A stretch of 64,000 bases of DNA, taken from assembly GCA_934168245.1 (NCBI GenBank), contig CAKPMY010000007.1, positions 7,200 to 71,199 on the forward strand. Reading direction: 5' to 3'. The DNA is from an uncultured Bacilli bacterium. GTDB lineage: Bacteria; Bacillota_I; Bacilli_A; RF39; UBA660. How positions within the stretch are numbered: position 1 is the first letter of the stretch; each line of letters begins with the position of its first letter. The translations under genes were made by a program, and so were the position numbers. Positions 8,862 through 17,959 of the stretch are shown in pieces. The notes under the pieces are model-generated. The model was not told the origin of the DNA. It made no database searches and worked only from the letters and a program-made list of their open reading frames with translations.

Positions 8862-9473
8862 ATGAGTGATTTTAATCTATATTGGGATGATATTCATAAG
8901 AAGTATAATTCAACTTATGATGACTGGTTAAATAAGTATACAAAACTATTTAATAAAGATTTTAAATTTATAGAACTTGGGTGTGGAAGAGCTTATTGCA
9001 GCAAGTACTTGGTTTCTCTTGGTTTTAGTAATGTTATTGCTACTGACTTTTCTACAGCAGTATTAGAAATGGTAAACGATGAGAACAAAGATATAGAAAC
9101 TATGCTATTTGACATGACAGGAGGATTACCATTTGCTGATGATTCGGTCGATGTTGTTATTGCGGATTTATGTTTACATTATTTTGATAGTGAAACGACT
9201 AAATATATTATTAAAGAAATTTTACGAATACTAAAAAAAGATGGCTATCTTTTAGTTAGAGTTAATTCAACCAAGGAAGTACAACAGAAAAATAATTTGG
9301 AAAAAATCGATCATAATTTTTACTTTGATGGAAATATTTATAAAAGATATTTTGATGAGGAAGATTGCTATTATTACTTTAAAGATTTTAAGGTTTACTA
9401 TTTACAAGAGTCGGCAATGGATAGATATGATAATCCTAAAGTACTATGGGAATTATGTCTTAGAAAAAATTAA
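8862..9473 (+). CDS. Class I SAM-dependent methyltransferase
   Basis: A 203-residue soluble methyltransferase of the Methyltransf_11/25 type. Motif I reads FIELGCGRAYCSKYL (about residues 37-51), motif II is 'VIATDFS' and motif IV is 'VDVVIADLCLHYF', followed by the 'ILRILKKDGYLLVRV' strand. All elements needed to bind S-adenosylmethionine are present. It has little beyond the core fold, so a small-molecule acceptor is likely but unidentified. It is translated from an ATG directly after rnhC. Confidence 0.88.
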   Translation: MSDFNLYWDDIHKKYNSTYDDWLNKYTKLFNKDFKFIELGCGRAYCSKYLVSLGFSNVIATDFSTAVLEMVNDENKDIETMLFDMTGGLPFADDSVDVVIADLCLHYFDSETTKYIIKEILRILKKDGYLLVRVNSTKEVQQKNNLEKIDHNFYFDGNIYKRYFDEEDCYYYFKDFKVYYLQESAMDRYDNPKVLWELCLRKN

Positions 9474-9480
9474 GTAAAGT

Positions 9481-9510
9481 AAAAGACTTCATTAGTTTGT
9501 GAAGTCTTTT
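9481..9510. terminator. Bidirectional terminator
   Basis: A perfect 11-bp stem (AAAAGACTTCA/TGAAGTCTTTT) with an 8-base loop lies between two convergent genes. It has A-rich and T-rich flanks, so it can serve both strands. Confidence 0.88.
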
Positions 9511-11376
9511 CTATTGTAACTCTTTTCCAAAATATTTTTTTATTAAACTATTTAGTTCATATGTTTTTATTGGCTTTGGAAGGTACTCATCGAAACCTTC
9601 ATTTAAGTATAATTCACGCATACCGGAAATAGCATTAGCAGTTAAGGCTACGACTGGAGGAATTTTATAACCATCTAGTTTTTTAATCTTATGAAGAGTT
9701 TCAATACCATTCATACTTTGCATCATATGATCCATGAAGATCATATCGTACTTATTATCTTCTTTTATTTTGTAGATACAATCTCTTCCAGAGGTTACCT
9801 TTTTAATGTTAAATTTATAAGGCTCTAACATTCTTTCAGTTACTCTTATACTTAATTCATCATCATCAACTATTAAAACTGTGTAGTTAGAACAATCGAT
9901 GTAGTTAATTTTTGCATCACTTTGAATACTATTTTTGATATCACCTATTGGCATACTATTTACTACTTTTTGATCTAGTTCTACTTGGAAGGCACTACCT
10001 ACTCCAAAATCACTTTTAAATGTTAAAGTTCCATCCATTAGATCTAGGTATTTTTTTATTGATATTAAATTGAAACCTGTATCATTAACACTATCAGTAG
10101 CAATAGTATCACTTTGACTTAGCAGAGTCGTCAATTTGTCTGAGTCTTCTTTACTCATACCACAGCCGGTATCATTAACTTTCATAGTTAAATGACAAAT
10201 TTCAGGATCTTCCTTGGACATTTCAATCGATAGTTTTATTTTACCAACTTCGGTATGTTCTATGGCATTAGTTAAAAGATTTAATAGTACTTGATATATT
10301 TTATTATAATCACCATAAAGTTTACTTGGAATTTGTTCATCTACTTCAAAGAAGAATTCGACGGGTTTCTCACCTATCTTTGTTTCAGCAACATCGTTTA
10401 AGTCTTTAACAATATTGACTAAGGAATATTCTTTTTGTTCTAGGGCATCACTATCAGAATCTAAGGCTGATATATCTAGGACATTATCAATAATGTTTAA
10501 TAGATTACTACCGGCTATAGATATTTCTTTTATGTAGTTCTTGGCTTTTTCTTCAGTGTAATTATCATCTTTTATGACTAGTTTACTACAGTTAATAATT
10601 GTATTCATTGGATGAACTATTTCACTTGACATATTAGACAAGAAGTCGGACTTTGTTTTATTTGATTTATCAATTTCTGCCTTAATTTCTTCAAGTTTGG
10701 CAACATTTTTAATATCTGGATTTTCAATGTTGAAATATAAATAGAACATCTGAATAGCAGCACCAATGGCCTCGATAGCAATATTAGGAAATAGAAATTG
10801 TAATGACATATCAACGGCTAAGATAATTACTTGGACGTAGATTGTCTTTTTCTTTCTAGCATTTATTTTTTTAGCATGAGCCATTGTATAAATAATTATA
10901 GAAATCATTATTATACTACAGTATGTAATTAAGTAATATGCGGCTGGGCCTGGTAGATAAGACATTTTATCGAAACTAGAAAATGGGATAAAGAAATATA
11001 CGATTAAAACTATAATTGTAAGTATAGATACTACTTTAATCCTTGTATCAGTTATCATATATTTTAAAAGTGATGTTTCTTGGATATCTCGTAAGAAAGC
11101 GAGACTATATAAATATAATAAGTAAAACCAAGCAACGGCTGAAAGCCAGTGAATTCTAGCCGCTATTAATTCTATTTGACTATTCTCAACATGATAAACT
11201 ATAGCACATAAGCCTATTTCTGTTACTATTAAAAGCATCATGGTAATAAGTAGATATTTATATAGTGTGGTTTCAATTGTTTTTTCGTTGGTTTGGGAGA
11301 AGTAAATTAAAAGTAATAAAATCATGAAAAAGAAACTACCAAGTGTTAAGATTAAACCTGAAATCATAGACATCAT
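9511..11376 (-). CDS. Hybrid histidine kinase-like protein lacking the phospho-acceptor His
   Basis: A 621-residue membrane sensor: about seven N-terminal hydrophobic helices (residues 5-215), a HisKA-like dimerisation helix, a HATPase domain and a C-terminal receiver. The H-box reads NMSSEIVHPMN: the position of the catalytic His (251) is Ser, and a His sits four residues later at 255. The ATPase domain keeps the N-box Asn (N370) and the G1 box DTGCGM (402-407), while G2 is weakened to DTGFNL (432-437). The receiver is intact, with D504/D505, phospho-acceptor D549, T579 and K601. Its ATG overlaps the stop of the upstream kinase (ATGA), indicating translational coupling. It is probably a partner of that protein rather than a stand-alone kinase. 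Confidence 0.9.
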   Translation of the reverse strand: MMSMISGLILTLGSFFFMILLLLIYFSQTNEKTIETTLYKYLLITMMLLIVTEIGLCAIVYHVENSQIELIAARIHWLSAVAWFYLLYLYSLAFLRDIQETSLLKYMITDTRIKVVSILTIIVLIVYFFIPFSSFDKMSYLPGPAAYYLITYCSIIMISIIIYTMAHAKKINARKKKTIYVQVIILAVDMSLQFLFPNIAIEAIGAAIQMFYLYFNIENPDIKNVAKLEEIKAEIDKSNKTKSDFLSNMSSEIVHPMNTIINCSKLVIKDDNYTEEKAKNYIKEISIAGSNLLNIIDNVLDISALDSDSDALEQKEYSLVNIVKDLNDVAETKIGEKPVEFFFEVDEQIPSKLYGDYNKIYQVLLNLLTNAIEHTEVGKIKLSIEMSKEDPEICHLTMKVNDTGCGMSKEDSDKLTTLLSQSDTIATDSVNDTGFNLISIKKYLDLMDGTLTFKSDFGVGSAFQVELDQKVVNSMPIGDIKNSIQSDAKINYIDCSNYTVLIVDDDELSIRVTERMLEPYKFNIKKVTSGRDCIYKIKEDNKYDMIFMDHMMQSMNGIETLHKIKKLDGYKIPPVVALTANAISGMRELYLNEGFDEYLPKPIKTYELNSLIKKYFGKELQ

Positions 11377-13220
11377 ATGCTCACATCCTTTTCATCATTT
11401 AGATAATTAGTAATTATTCTGTTAATTTCTTCGCTACTTATAGGTTTATAAATAATATCTTTTATATAATCTTTGGATTTTTTTTCTTTATTTTCATTCA
11501 TTTCAATAAGCGTACATGGAGTTGTTTTCATCTTTAATATTTGTTCTAAATTTTCGTTTAAAAAGATTGTATCTATAAATACCAAGTCATACTCTTCAAA
11601 TCTAATTTTGTTATTGGCATCATCCATAGAGTAAGAATTAGTAACATTAAAGTTTTTATTTTCTAGAAATTTATTAATGATTATATGGTTTACTCTATTT
11701 TCATCGGCTATTAAAATGTTTTTCTTAGTTATAACTTCTTTTACTGTTTCTTCTGGTAGTGTTGCCTCATTACCTAAACTTTGAATTAGAGAAATGGTAC
11801 AGTCACAAGAACCATTATTATTTTTGAAATCAATATCTCCTCTTAAAAGATGAATATACTTTTTGGCAATAATTAATTTTAAGTCTGAATTGTTTATAGT
11901 TGTATGCTCTTCTCCATCTAGTTTTACGTAGTCATTAAATTCAATATTAAATTTTTCTGGACTGATATGAGCATTATTACTTGATATTGTGAAAAGTAAC
12001 TGGCAGATATTGTGACCATTTTCTTTGGCACTTACAGATAAAGTTACCTTGCCAGAAGATGTTGCGGAAATAAAATAGTCAGTTATAGAAGTTAAAATCT
12101 TGCGTACTTTTTCGGAGTCACCTACTAATTCTTTTGGGATATTATTGCTTGTTATTGTTGTGTATTCTACTTCGTCCGAAATTTTTGAATGAATACTTTC
12201 ATCTAAGTCAAAGATTAAACTTGAAGGTTGATATTTTTCATTACGGATTTTTTCCTTATTTGTTTCAAGAGATGATATATCAAGAATAGTATTTATTGAT
12301 TCCATTAATAGATTGCTGGCTTCATAAATGCTTCTAGTATCTCTTTTAGCGACTTCTTCAGTTAAAGGACTTTCATTTAAAAGAATTTCACTGAAACCTA
12401 GAATAGTACTCATAGGAGTTCTAATTTCATGGGACATGTTGATTAAAAATTCGGTTTTGGCCTTATCGGCTACTAAGGCTTGCTCTTTTGATGATTCTAA
12501 TTCTTGAACTAATTTACTATCTTGACTTTCAATCGTAAAGTATAAGGTTGTGATCATGAAAGCGGCTAAAAATGAAACCGTGTTCAAGTCATAATCTAAG
12601 AATAATTGTGGTGCCAATAAGACTACGGCTATTATTTCTAGAGTAAAATAAATTATTCTTTGACGTTTTGAGGAGATTAATCTCTTTTTAAGAGTCATGA
12701 CGATTATGACGATTGCGGCAAGTAAAAAGCCATTAGCATAAACTATAATTGTACCTGGTCCTCCGAAATTATAAAAGCCAGTTCTTGAACTTCTAAACTC
12801 TAATGGGAAGGCAAATGATACTCCAGTTATTATTAATGATACTAATATTAAAGCTAATAAAGAACGTCTGTTCTTTTTTCGAGACTTATTTTGATCTTCA
12901 CACTGGTTATAAAGTGTCAACAAGTAATATATAAATGTATTTACTAACACTAAAATACCTATTGTATAGATTCGACATGTTACTTCTGTTAGTACAGGAT
13001 TCTTATCAATTACAGAAAGGCCATAAACATAAAGACTTTCACTAAGTGTTAGAGCGATTCCTGATAATAACAGTACGGTAAATACCTTTGTCTGAATATT
13101 CCATACTTTCTTTTTACTTAAATATACAAATAATATAAGTATTAAGAAAACAAAACCACATACCGCAAAAGCGACACTCTCATACATCCTATATGTTACA
13201 CTAATTGTATCCACACTCAC
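11373..13220 (-). CDS. Hybrid histidine kinase-like protein with degenerate ATP-binding domain
   Basis: A 615-residue membrane sensor homologous to its downstream neighbour: seven N-terminal hydrophobic helices, HisKA, HATPase-like region and receiver. The H-box NMSHEIRTPMS has the catalytic H264. The ATPase region is degenerate: the N-box Asn position is Tyr (Y382, in ITDYFISAT), and the G1 DxGxG is replaced by SSNNAH (413-418). No GTGLGL G2 box is recognisable. The receiver keeps acidic D506/E507, acceptor D550 and K592. Translation most likely starts at a GTG (13218-13220) behind AAAGGATGT. A consensus-like promoter lies at 13251-13279. It would need ATP-binding activity supplied by another protomer to be phosphorylated. 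Confidence 0.9.
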   Translation of the reverse strand: MSVDTISVTYRMYESVAFAVCGFVFLILILFVYLSKKKVWNIQTKVFTVLLLSGIALTLSESLYVYGLSVIDKNPVLTEVTCRIYTIGILVLVNTFIYYLLTLYNQCEDQNKSRKKNRRSLLALILVSLIITGVSFAFPLEFRSSRTGFYNFGGPGTIIVYANGFLLAAIVIIVMTLKKRLISSKRQRIIYFTLEIIAVVLLAPQLFLDYDLNTVSFLAAFMITTLYFTIESQDSKLVQELESSKEQALVADKAKTEFLINMSHEIRTPMSTILGFSEILLNESPLTEEVAKRDTRSIYEASNLLMESINTILDISSLETNKEKIRNEKYQPSSLIFDLDESIHSKISDEVEYTTITSNNIPKELVGDSEKVRKILTSITDYFISATSSGKVTLSVSAKENGHNICQLLFTISSNNAHISPEKFNIEFNDYVKLDGEEHTTINNSDLKLIIAKKYIHLLRGDIDFKNNNGSCDCTISLIQSLGNEATLPEETVKEVITKKNILIADENRVNHIIINKFLENKNFNVTNSYSMDDANNKIRFEEYDLVFIDTIFLNENLEQILKMKTTPCTLIEMNENKEKKSKDYIKDIIYKPISSEEINRIITNYLNDEKDVSI

Positions 13221-13250
13221 ACATCCTTTATTGTTCTATTATCTCTTATA

Positions 13251-13279
13251 ATCTTACAACAAATATGGCAAAAACTCAA
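13251..13279 (-). promoter_or_regulatory. Promoter of the kinase pair
   Basis: TTGAGT and TAAGAT are separated by 17 bp on the minus strand, about 31 bp upstream of the GTG start. Confidence 0.6.
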
Positions 13280-13429
13280 TCATTTTATAGAAAAATTATT
13301 GCTTTGCTTGACGGAAAATAAAAAAAATATTACTAGACAGAATAAAGTTTTTGAACGAAAAAAGAAAGAATGATGGATACCTTTATGCTATTTTCTCACT
13401 TCAATGCTTATTAAATAAAAACCGATAAA

Positions 13430-13454
13430 AAAAGCCAAACGAGTTTAAGTCGTT
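13430..13454 (-). terminator. Putative terminator of thyA-dfrA
   Basis: On the minus strand a short stem AACGA/TCGTT with a 7-base loop is followed by TGGC and seven T. It lies about 27 bp past the dfrA stop. Confidence 0.5.
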
Positions 13455-13481
13455 CAACCTTTTTTCTTAGTAATAATTATT

Positions 13482-13967
13482 TTATTTTCTTTTATATAAG
13501 ACATGATGATATATTAGATTATTGTCTTGATGAGTAGAAAGAAGTTTTCTTTCCCAGTCTTCTTTATTTATTTTAGGAAAATAGGCGTCGGCGGTGGCAC
13601 TTGAGTCTATTTCTGTTAAGATTAACTTAGTAGCATATGGTAAAAATTCTTCATAGACTTTGGCTCCACCGATTACCATTACTTCTTCATCTAGACCTTT
13701 TAAATAATTTAGTAGTTCTTCAAGATTGTTATATATATAAATATCAGTAGAGGCTTTCATATCTTGATGGGTTAAAACTAAATGAGTTCTTCTAGGAAGA
13801 CGACCATTTGGAAGAGATTCTAAAGTCTTTCTACCAAGAATTATTTTTTTATCGATTGTTTGCTCTTTGAAGAATTTTAAATCTTCTTTTAGATGCCAGA
13901 TTAAATTATTATTGAGACCAAGTTCATTATTTTTACCTATTGCGGCTATTAATGTTATTGTAGCCAT
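13482..13967 (-). CDS. dfrA: Dihydrofolate reductase
   Basis: A 161-residue DHFR that reduces dihydrofolate to tetrahydrofolate with NADPH, regenerating the cofactor oxidised by thymidylate synthase. The N-terminal strand 'ITLIAAIGKNNELG' is typical, as is 'WHLKEDLKFFKEQT' with D29 as the likely active-site acid. Also present are 'ILGRKTLESLP' for NADPH binding and 'VMVIGGAKVYEEFLPYA'. It starts two bases after the thyA stop, so the two are co-translated. Length is that of a chromosomal bacterial DHFR, with nothing to suggest a mobile resistance variant. Confidence 0.96.
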   Translation of the reverse strand: MATITLIAAIGKNNELGLNNNLIWHLKEDLKFFKEQTIDKKIILGRKTLESLPNGRLPRRTHLVLTHQDMKASTDIYIYNNLEELLNYLKGLDEEVMVIGGAKVYEEFLPYATKLILTEIDSSATADAYFPKINKEDWERKLLSTHQDNNLIYHHVLYKRK

Positions 13968-13968
13968 A

Positions 13969-14820
13969 TTAGATACCTATTTCAAATTTCATTTGAGGGT
14001 TTTGTTCTTTTATTTCTTCTCGTGGATAGTCAATTATTTTTATATCATCAATAGTAAAGTCGTAGAAGTTTTTCTTTTCAGGATTTAGCCAAATTTTAGG
14101 GGCACACTCTACTGGTTTTCTTTTTAATAATTCTTTGACTTGTTTTATATGACGATCATATATTTGAATATTATTATAAAACCATGTAAAGCGACCTGGT
14201 GTTAGTCCTAAGTGTCTGGCCATTAGATGTAAGAATACTAGATACTGAACTTGATTTATACAACCGGCAGTTGCAAAGTCACTTGAACGTTGAGTAAGAC
14301 ACATGTCTAGGTAATCTACCCCGTCCTTTCCATGACGAACATTCCATTCTGTCATAAAAGCACAAGGCTTTAGACCATGTTTTTCTTTAAAGTCATCTTC
14401 TTGCCAAAGACTTATTATATGGCGACGACCATCAGGATTTTCTTCTATATCCTTTATTAAGTTTTTTACAAGGTTATGTCTTCTTACGGTTTCACCATAG
14501 ACTGTTCCAATGGTTCTATTACCAATATCCCATTCATCCCACCAAGTTACTCCATATTTATCTCTTAGAAGATTAAGATCATTGGACTCATCTTGATATA
14601 TCCACAATAGTTCACCAATACTAGATTTTATGGCGATTGGTCTTAAAGTTATTAAAGGGCTTTCTCCTTTAGTTAAATCATAGGTACACATACCATGGTT
14701 AATACTTAGGGTGTGGGCCTTAGTTCCATCAGCATAATGACCTCTGGGATCTTTATCTAGACAGCCTTCTCTTAAGATTCTTCTGAATATTTGTTTTGCA
14801 TATTTGTCACCTTTTGTCAT
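13969..14820 (-). CDS. thyA: Thymidylate synthase (B. subtilis ThyA type)
   Basis: A 283-residue enzyme converting dUMP to dTMP with methylene-tetrahydrofolate. The catalytic Cys is C153 in 'LKPCAFMTEW'. Phosphate-binding Arg residues lie in 'DGRRHIISLW', and the dUMP region is 'QRSSDFATAGCINQVQY'. The C-terminal 'FYDFTIDDIKIIDY' and the variant PC motif resemble B. subtilis ThyA rather than the commoner LPPCH form. An earlier in-frame start adds 14 residues but lacks a ribosome binding site. The ATG at 14820 follows AAGGAGG and is chosen. It forms an operon with dfrA. Confidence 0.95.
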   Translation of the reverse strand: MTKGDKYAKQIFRRILREGCLDKDPRGHYADGTKAHTLSINHGMCTYDLTKGESPLITLRPIAIKSSIGELLWIYQDESNDLNLLRDKYGVTWWDEWDIGNRTIGTVYGETVRRHNLVKNLIKDIEENPDGRRHIISLWQEDDFKEKHGLKPCAFMTEWNVRHGKDGVDYLDMCLTQRSSDFATAGCINQVQYLVFLHLMARHLGLTPGRFTWFYNNIQIYDRHIKQVKELLKRKPVECAPKIWLNPEKKNFYDFTIDDIKIIDYPREEIKEQNPQMKFEIGI

Positions 14821-14843
14821 GTTATTCCTCCTTAGACTAGTTA

Positions 14844-14852
14844 ATTGTATCA
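14844..14852 (-). promoter_or_regulatory. Extended -10 promoter of thyA-dfrA
   Basis: TGATACAAT on the minus strand is an extended -10 lying 23 bp upstream of the thyA ATG. No good -35 is visible. Confidence 0.5.
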
Positions 14853-14870
14853 TATTAGTCATTTTTTATG

Positions 14871-14886
14871 TGTTGCTTTTGCAACA
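14871..14886. repeat. Short inverted repeat upstream of thyA
   Basis: TGTTGC and GCAACA arms flank four T. It sits between the dnaJ terminator and the thyA -10 and could be an operator or a chance palindrome. Confidence 0.35.
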
Positions 14887-14904
14887 TAAATACAATTTAG
14901 GCAA

Positions 14905-14930
14905 AGAAAAAGATGATTGTAAAAATCACC
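14905..14930 (-). terminator. Terminator of the heat-shock operon
   Basis: A 7-bp stem GGTGATT/AATCATC (one G-U pair) with a 5-base loop is followed by TTTTTCTTT on the minus strand, directly after the dnaJ stop. Confidence 0.75.
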
Positions 14931-16076
14931 TTAATCATTCTTTTTAACAAACTTATCAAAGTCTATGATTTCTCTTGTTGTCATATCAGTATCTTTTAGT
15001 TTTTCTATTAAAGACTTTTGTTCTCTAGTTAATTTTTTAGGAGTGTAAACTTTGAATATTACGTACATATCGCCTTTATGTCTACGATATTCATTATTTA
15101 CTCCTTTACCTCTAATTTTTTGTTTTTCTCCTGATGAAGTTCCAGCATCAATTGATAGTTTGACATTTCCGTAAAGAGTTGGAATTACTTTTTTACAACC
15201 TAGAATGGCCTCAGTTAGAGTTAATGGTACTTCTAGATAAATATCATCATTATCTCTAGTATAGTAATCATGCTCCCCTACTACGTATTCTAAGTATAAA
15301 TCACCATTTTCGCCACCGTTTGTACCAGGATTTCCTTTTCCTGTTATTCGTTGACGGTCTCCTGTATTTACTCCGGCTGGGATATTTATAGTTATTCTTT
15401 TGCTCTTTTTTATTCTACCTTTGCCGCTACATTCACTACATTTTCTCTTATAGATTTTTCCTACTCCATTACAGTCTGGGCAAGGACCTTTAGATAAGAA
15501 GGACCCTAGAATAGTTTGTCGTTGACTGGTAACAGTACCAGTGCCATGACAAGTTTCACAAGTTTCAGGATCAAAGCCACCTTTACCGTGACATTCTTCA
15601 CATTCTTCAACTACATCTAGATTGAACTTCTTTTCTGTACCGAATATAGCCTCTTCAAAATCTAGGTTCATGCGCATTAGAACGTCACTACCACGAGTTC
15701 GTCTAGTTCTAGATGAATCTTGGAAGTTGGAAAAACCACCAAAGCCACTGGCGTTGCCACCGAAGAAAGAATCAAATATATCACCAAAGTCAAAACCAGA
15801 GGCATCAAAGCCGCCAAATCCTGCTCCACCGGCTCCGGCATAAGAATTGTTAACTCCCGCATGACCATATTGATCATACATTTTACGTTTTGATTCATCT
15901 GATAAAACTTCATAAGCCTCTTGAGCCTCTTTAAATTTATCAGCAGCAGTTGGATCATCTTTATTTAAGTCTGGGTGATATTGTTTGGCTTTTTTACGGA
16001 AAGCACTTTTTATTTCATCAGTACTGGCATTTTTATCAATTCCTAATACCTCATAATAATCTCTTTTATCTGCCAT
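14931..16076 (-). CDS. dnaJ: Chaperone DnaJ (Hsp40)
   Basis: A 381-residue type I J-protein that stimulates DnaK ATPase and delivers unfolded substrates. The J domain (residues 1-70) has the HPD tripeptide at 34-36. A Gly/Phe-rich linker follows (about 76-125), rich in 'GGFGGF'-like runs. Four zinc-binding CxxCxGxG repeats follow: CEECHGKG, CETCHGTG, CPDCNGVG and CSECSGKG. Two C-terminal substrate-binding beta domains complete it. The AAGAGGTG site precedes the ATG. It is the last gene of the hrcA-grpE-dnaK cluster but is separated from dnaK by pepF. Confidence 0.98.
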   Translation of the reverse strand: MADKRDYYEVLGIDKNASTDEIKSAFRKKAKQYHPDLNKDDPTAADKFKEAQEAYEVLSDESKRKMYDQYGHAGVNNSYAGAGGAGFGGFDASGFDFGDIFDSFFGGNASGFGGFSNFQDSSRTRRTRGSDVLMRMNLDFEEAIFGTEKKFNLDVVEECEECHGKGGFDPETCETCHGTGTVTSQRQTILGSFLSKGPCPDCNGVGKIYKRKCSECSGKGRIKKSKRITINIPAGVNTGDRQRITGKGNPGTNGGENGDLYLEYVVGEHDYYTRDNDDIYLEVPLTLTEAILGCKKVIPTLYGNVKLSIDAGTSSGEKQKIRGKGVNNEYRRHKGDMYVIFKVYTPKKLTREQKSLIEKLKDTDMTTREIIDFDKFVKKND

Positions 16077-16091
16077 GTATTTACACCTCTT

Positions 16092-17888
16092 TTACTTACT
16101 TAATTCTATAAATTCATCTAATGTCTTTCTAAATACTTTCATTGCTTCATCAAATACTTTGGTATCTTTTAGATCAACATCAATTATTTTTAAGACTTCT
16201 AATGGATAGTCTCTACCAGAGGCCTTTAAAAATTCAATGTATTTTTCCCTGAAACCAGGAGTTTTATTCATAATATTTTCAGTAATGTAGGAAGCAATAG
16301 ATAAACCTGTTGCATATTTATATACATAAAATGGAGAATAGAAATGTGGTACTCTTAAACATTCATATTTAATTTCAGCATCCAAGACTACTTTATTACC
16401 AAAATATAATTTATTCAAGTCATAATAGTAATTACAAATGTTATCTGTAGTTAAAATTTCACCTTTATCAGTTAATTCATGAATATACTTTTCAAATTCA
16501 GCAAACATAGTTTGTCTAAAGATAGTACTTTTAAAGGTATTTAGACGATCTTCTAAAACATTTAATTTTTCTTCTTTGGTTTTTGCTTTTGCTTCCATGT
16601 AGTAAGATAGCAACATTTCATTTACAGTTGATGCTATCTCTGCTAGGAAGATCGGATATTCATGATTTTCGTAAGTGTTATACTTATTTGAAAAATATGT
16701 ATGCATAGAATGACCTAATTCATGGGCTAAAGTAGAAACATCATTATAGGTATTTGTGTAATTTAATAAGACAAATGGTTTCGTATCATAGCCGCCACAA
16801 GAATAAGCACCTGATTTTTTATTTTTATTAGGGTACTTATCTATCCAACCATTGGTGAAGGCTGTTTTTAAAACTGCTTGGTACTCATCACCTAAGATGC
16901 TAAGGGCATCTAAGACTATGTTTTTACCTTCTTCGAAACTATATTCTTTATCGTCTTGTTTAGTTACAGAAACATAACTATCATAGATATGAAAATCTTT
17001 TAATTTTAGTAGCCTTTGTTTTGTTTGATAATATTCATATAATGAAGGTAAGTTTTTGTGAACTGTTTCAATTAAATTAGTGTATAATTCTACAGGAACA
17101 TTATCTGAAAATAGACTTTCTTCAAGACTAGATGAGTATGTTCTTAATTTGCTTGAAGTACTTAGGGCTTCACTAGTTGTGGCTAGAGTTGAAGTTAGAG
17201 TATTTTTTACACTTCCGTAACCTTTGTGATAGTTAAGAAAAGCTGCTTTACGTACTCTTCTTATTTTGTCCTTTAGATAGATACTATAATTACTGGAATT
17301 TAGTTCAACTAATTTGTTATTACTATCTTTTATTTTAGCGAATTTTAAGTCAGCATCCATAAGATAAGAGGCTGTATCACTACTACTATCAATTACTTTA
17401 GCATAAGCAGATACTATTTTTTCTTCTTCTTTTGATAAAGTATGTTCTTTATATCTAAGAATATCTTCAATACTATGACGATGTTTTTCTAAGGCTTTTT
17501 CCTCTGCAAAATAAGATAGTATTTTGGATTTATCACAAGATAATATTGTTGGAGTGGCAAAAGATGTTTTTTCTTGAAAGGTTTGATATAAATTTTGAAC
17601 TTTACCAGATAGTTCTTGATATGTACTGTTACCTAAGTCTTCATCACTTTTTCTAATAGCATATGTATATAGTTTTTCGAAAATTCTAGTTGTAGCACTA
17701 TATAATTCCAAGAATTTTAGAAAGTTTTTACTTGATGAAGTAAAGCTGTCTTGTTGTTTTTCTAACTCAGAGATGTTTTTTTCTACTTGATGACAATCTT
17801 TTTTTAGATCATTAAGATTTTTATAAACACTTTCTAAATCCCATTTATCTTTTTGTTCTACTTCGTTTCTTTCTAATAATTTTTCCAT
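16092..17888 (-). CDS. pepF: Oligoendopeptidase F (M3 family)
   Basis: A 598-residue cytosolic zinc peptidase that degrades short peptides. The active site is HELGH at 389-393 in 'TLAHELGHSMH', with the third zinc ligand E417 in 'LAEIASTVNEM'. Other family blocks are 'YSCGGYDTKPFVLLNY' and 'RVPHFYSPFYVYKYATG' near the C-terminus, which bind substrate. Length matches PepF. It lies between dnaK and dnaJ, an unusual place, behind a strong inverted repeat, and no clear ribosome binding site precedes the ATG. It may be co-expressed with the chaperones, or partly insulated from dnaK by the hairpin. Confidence 0.95.
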   Translation of the reverse strand: MEKLLERNEVEQKDKWDLESVYKNLNDLKKDCHQVEKNISELEKQQDSFTSSSKNFLKFLELYSATTRIFEKLYTYAIRKSDEDLGNSTYQELSGKVQNLYQTFQEKTSFATPTILSCDKSKILSYFAEEKALEKHRHSIEDILRYKEHTLSKEEEKIVSAYAKVIDSSSDTASYLMDADLKFAKIKDSNNKLVELNSSNYSIYLKDKIRRVRKAAFLNYHKGYGSVKNTLTSTLATTSEALSTSSKLRTYSSSLEESLFSDNVPVELYTNLIETVHKNLPSLYEYYQTKQRLLKLKDFHIYDSYVSVTKQDDKEYSFEEGKNIVLDALSILGDEYQAVLKTAFTNGWIDKYPNKNKKSGAYSCGGYDTKPFVLLNYTNTYNDVSTLAHELGHSMHTYFSNKYNTYENHEYPIFLAEIASTVNEMLLSYYMEAKAKTKEEKLNVLEDRLNTFKSTIFRQTMFAEFEKYIHELTDKGEILTTDNICNYYYDLNKLYFGNKVVLDAEIKYECLRVPHFYSPFYVYKYATGLSIASYITENIMNKTPGFREKYIEFLKASGRDYPLEVLKIIDVDLKDTKVFDEAMKVFRKTLDEFIELSK

Positions 17889-17905
17889 TTTATATTTAAG
17901 TTAGT

Positions 17906-17943
17906 AATAAGAAGTAGTGCTTAAGTTAAGACTACTTCTTATT
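17906..17943. terminator. Strong hairpin between dnaK and pepF
   Basis: A perfect 13-bp inverted repeat (AATAAGAAGTAGT/ACTACTTCTTATT) with a 12-base loop. On the minus strand it is followed by TACTAAC, without a good U-tract. It may be a partial terminator or an mRNA-stabilising or processing hairpin that sets dnaK apart from pepF-dnaJ. Confidence 0.65.
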
Positions 17944-17959
17944 TTTTTCCTTTCTATTT

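Noticed and set aside
15622..15958. Long open frames antisense to or shifted within dnaJ
   Set aside because: They are shadows of the Gly/Phe-rich and zinc-repeat coding region, with no ribosome binding site and low-complexity products.
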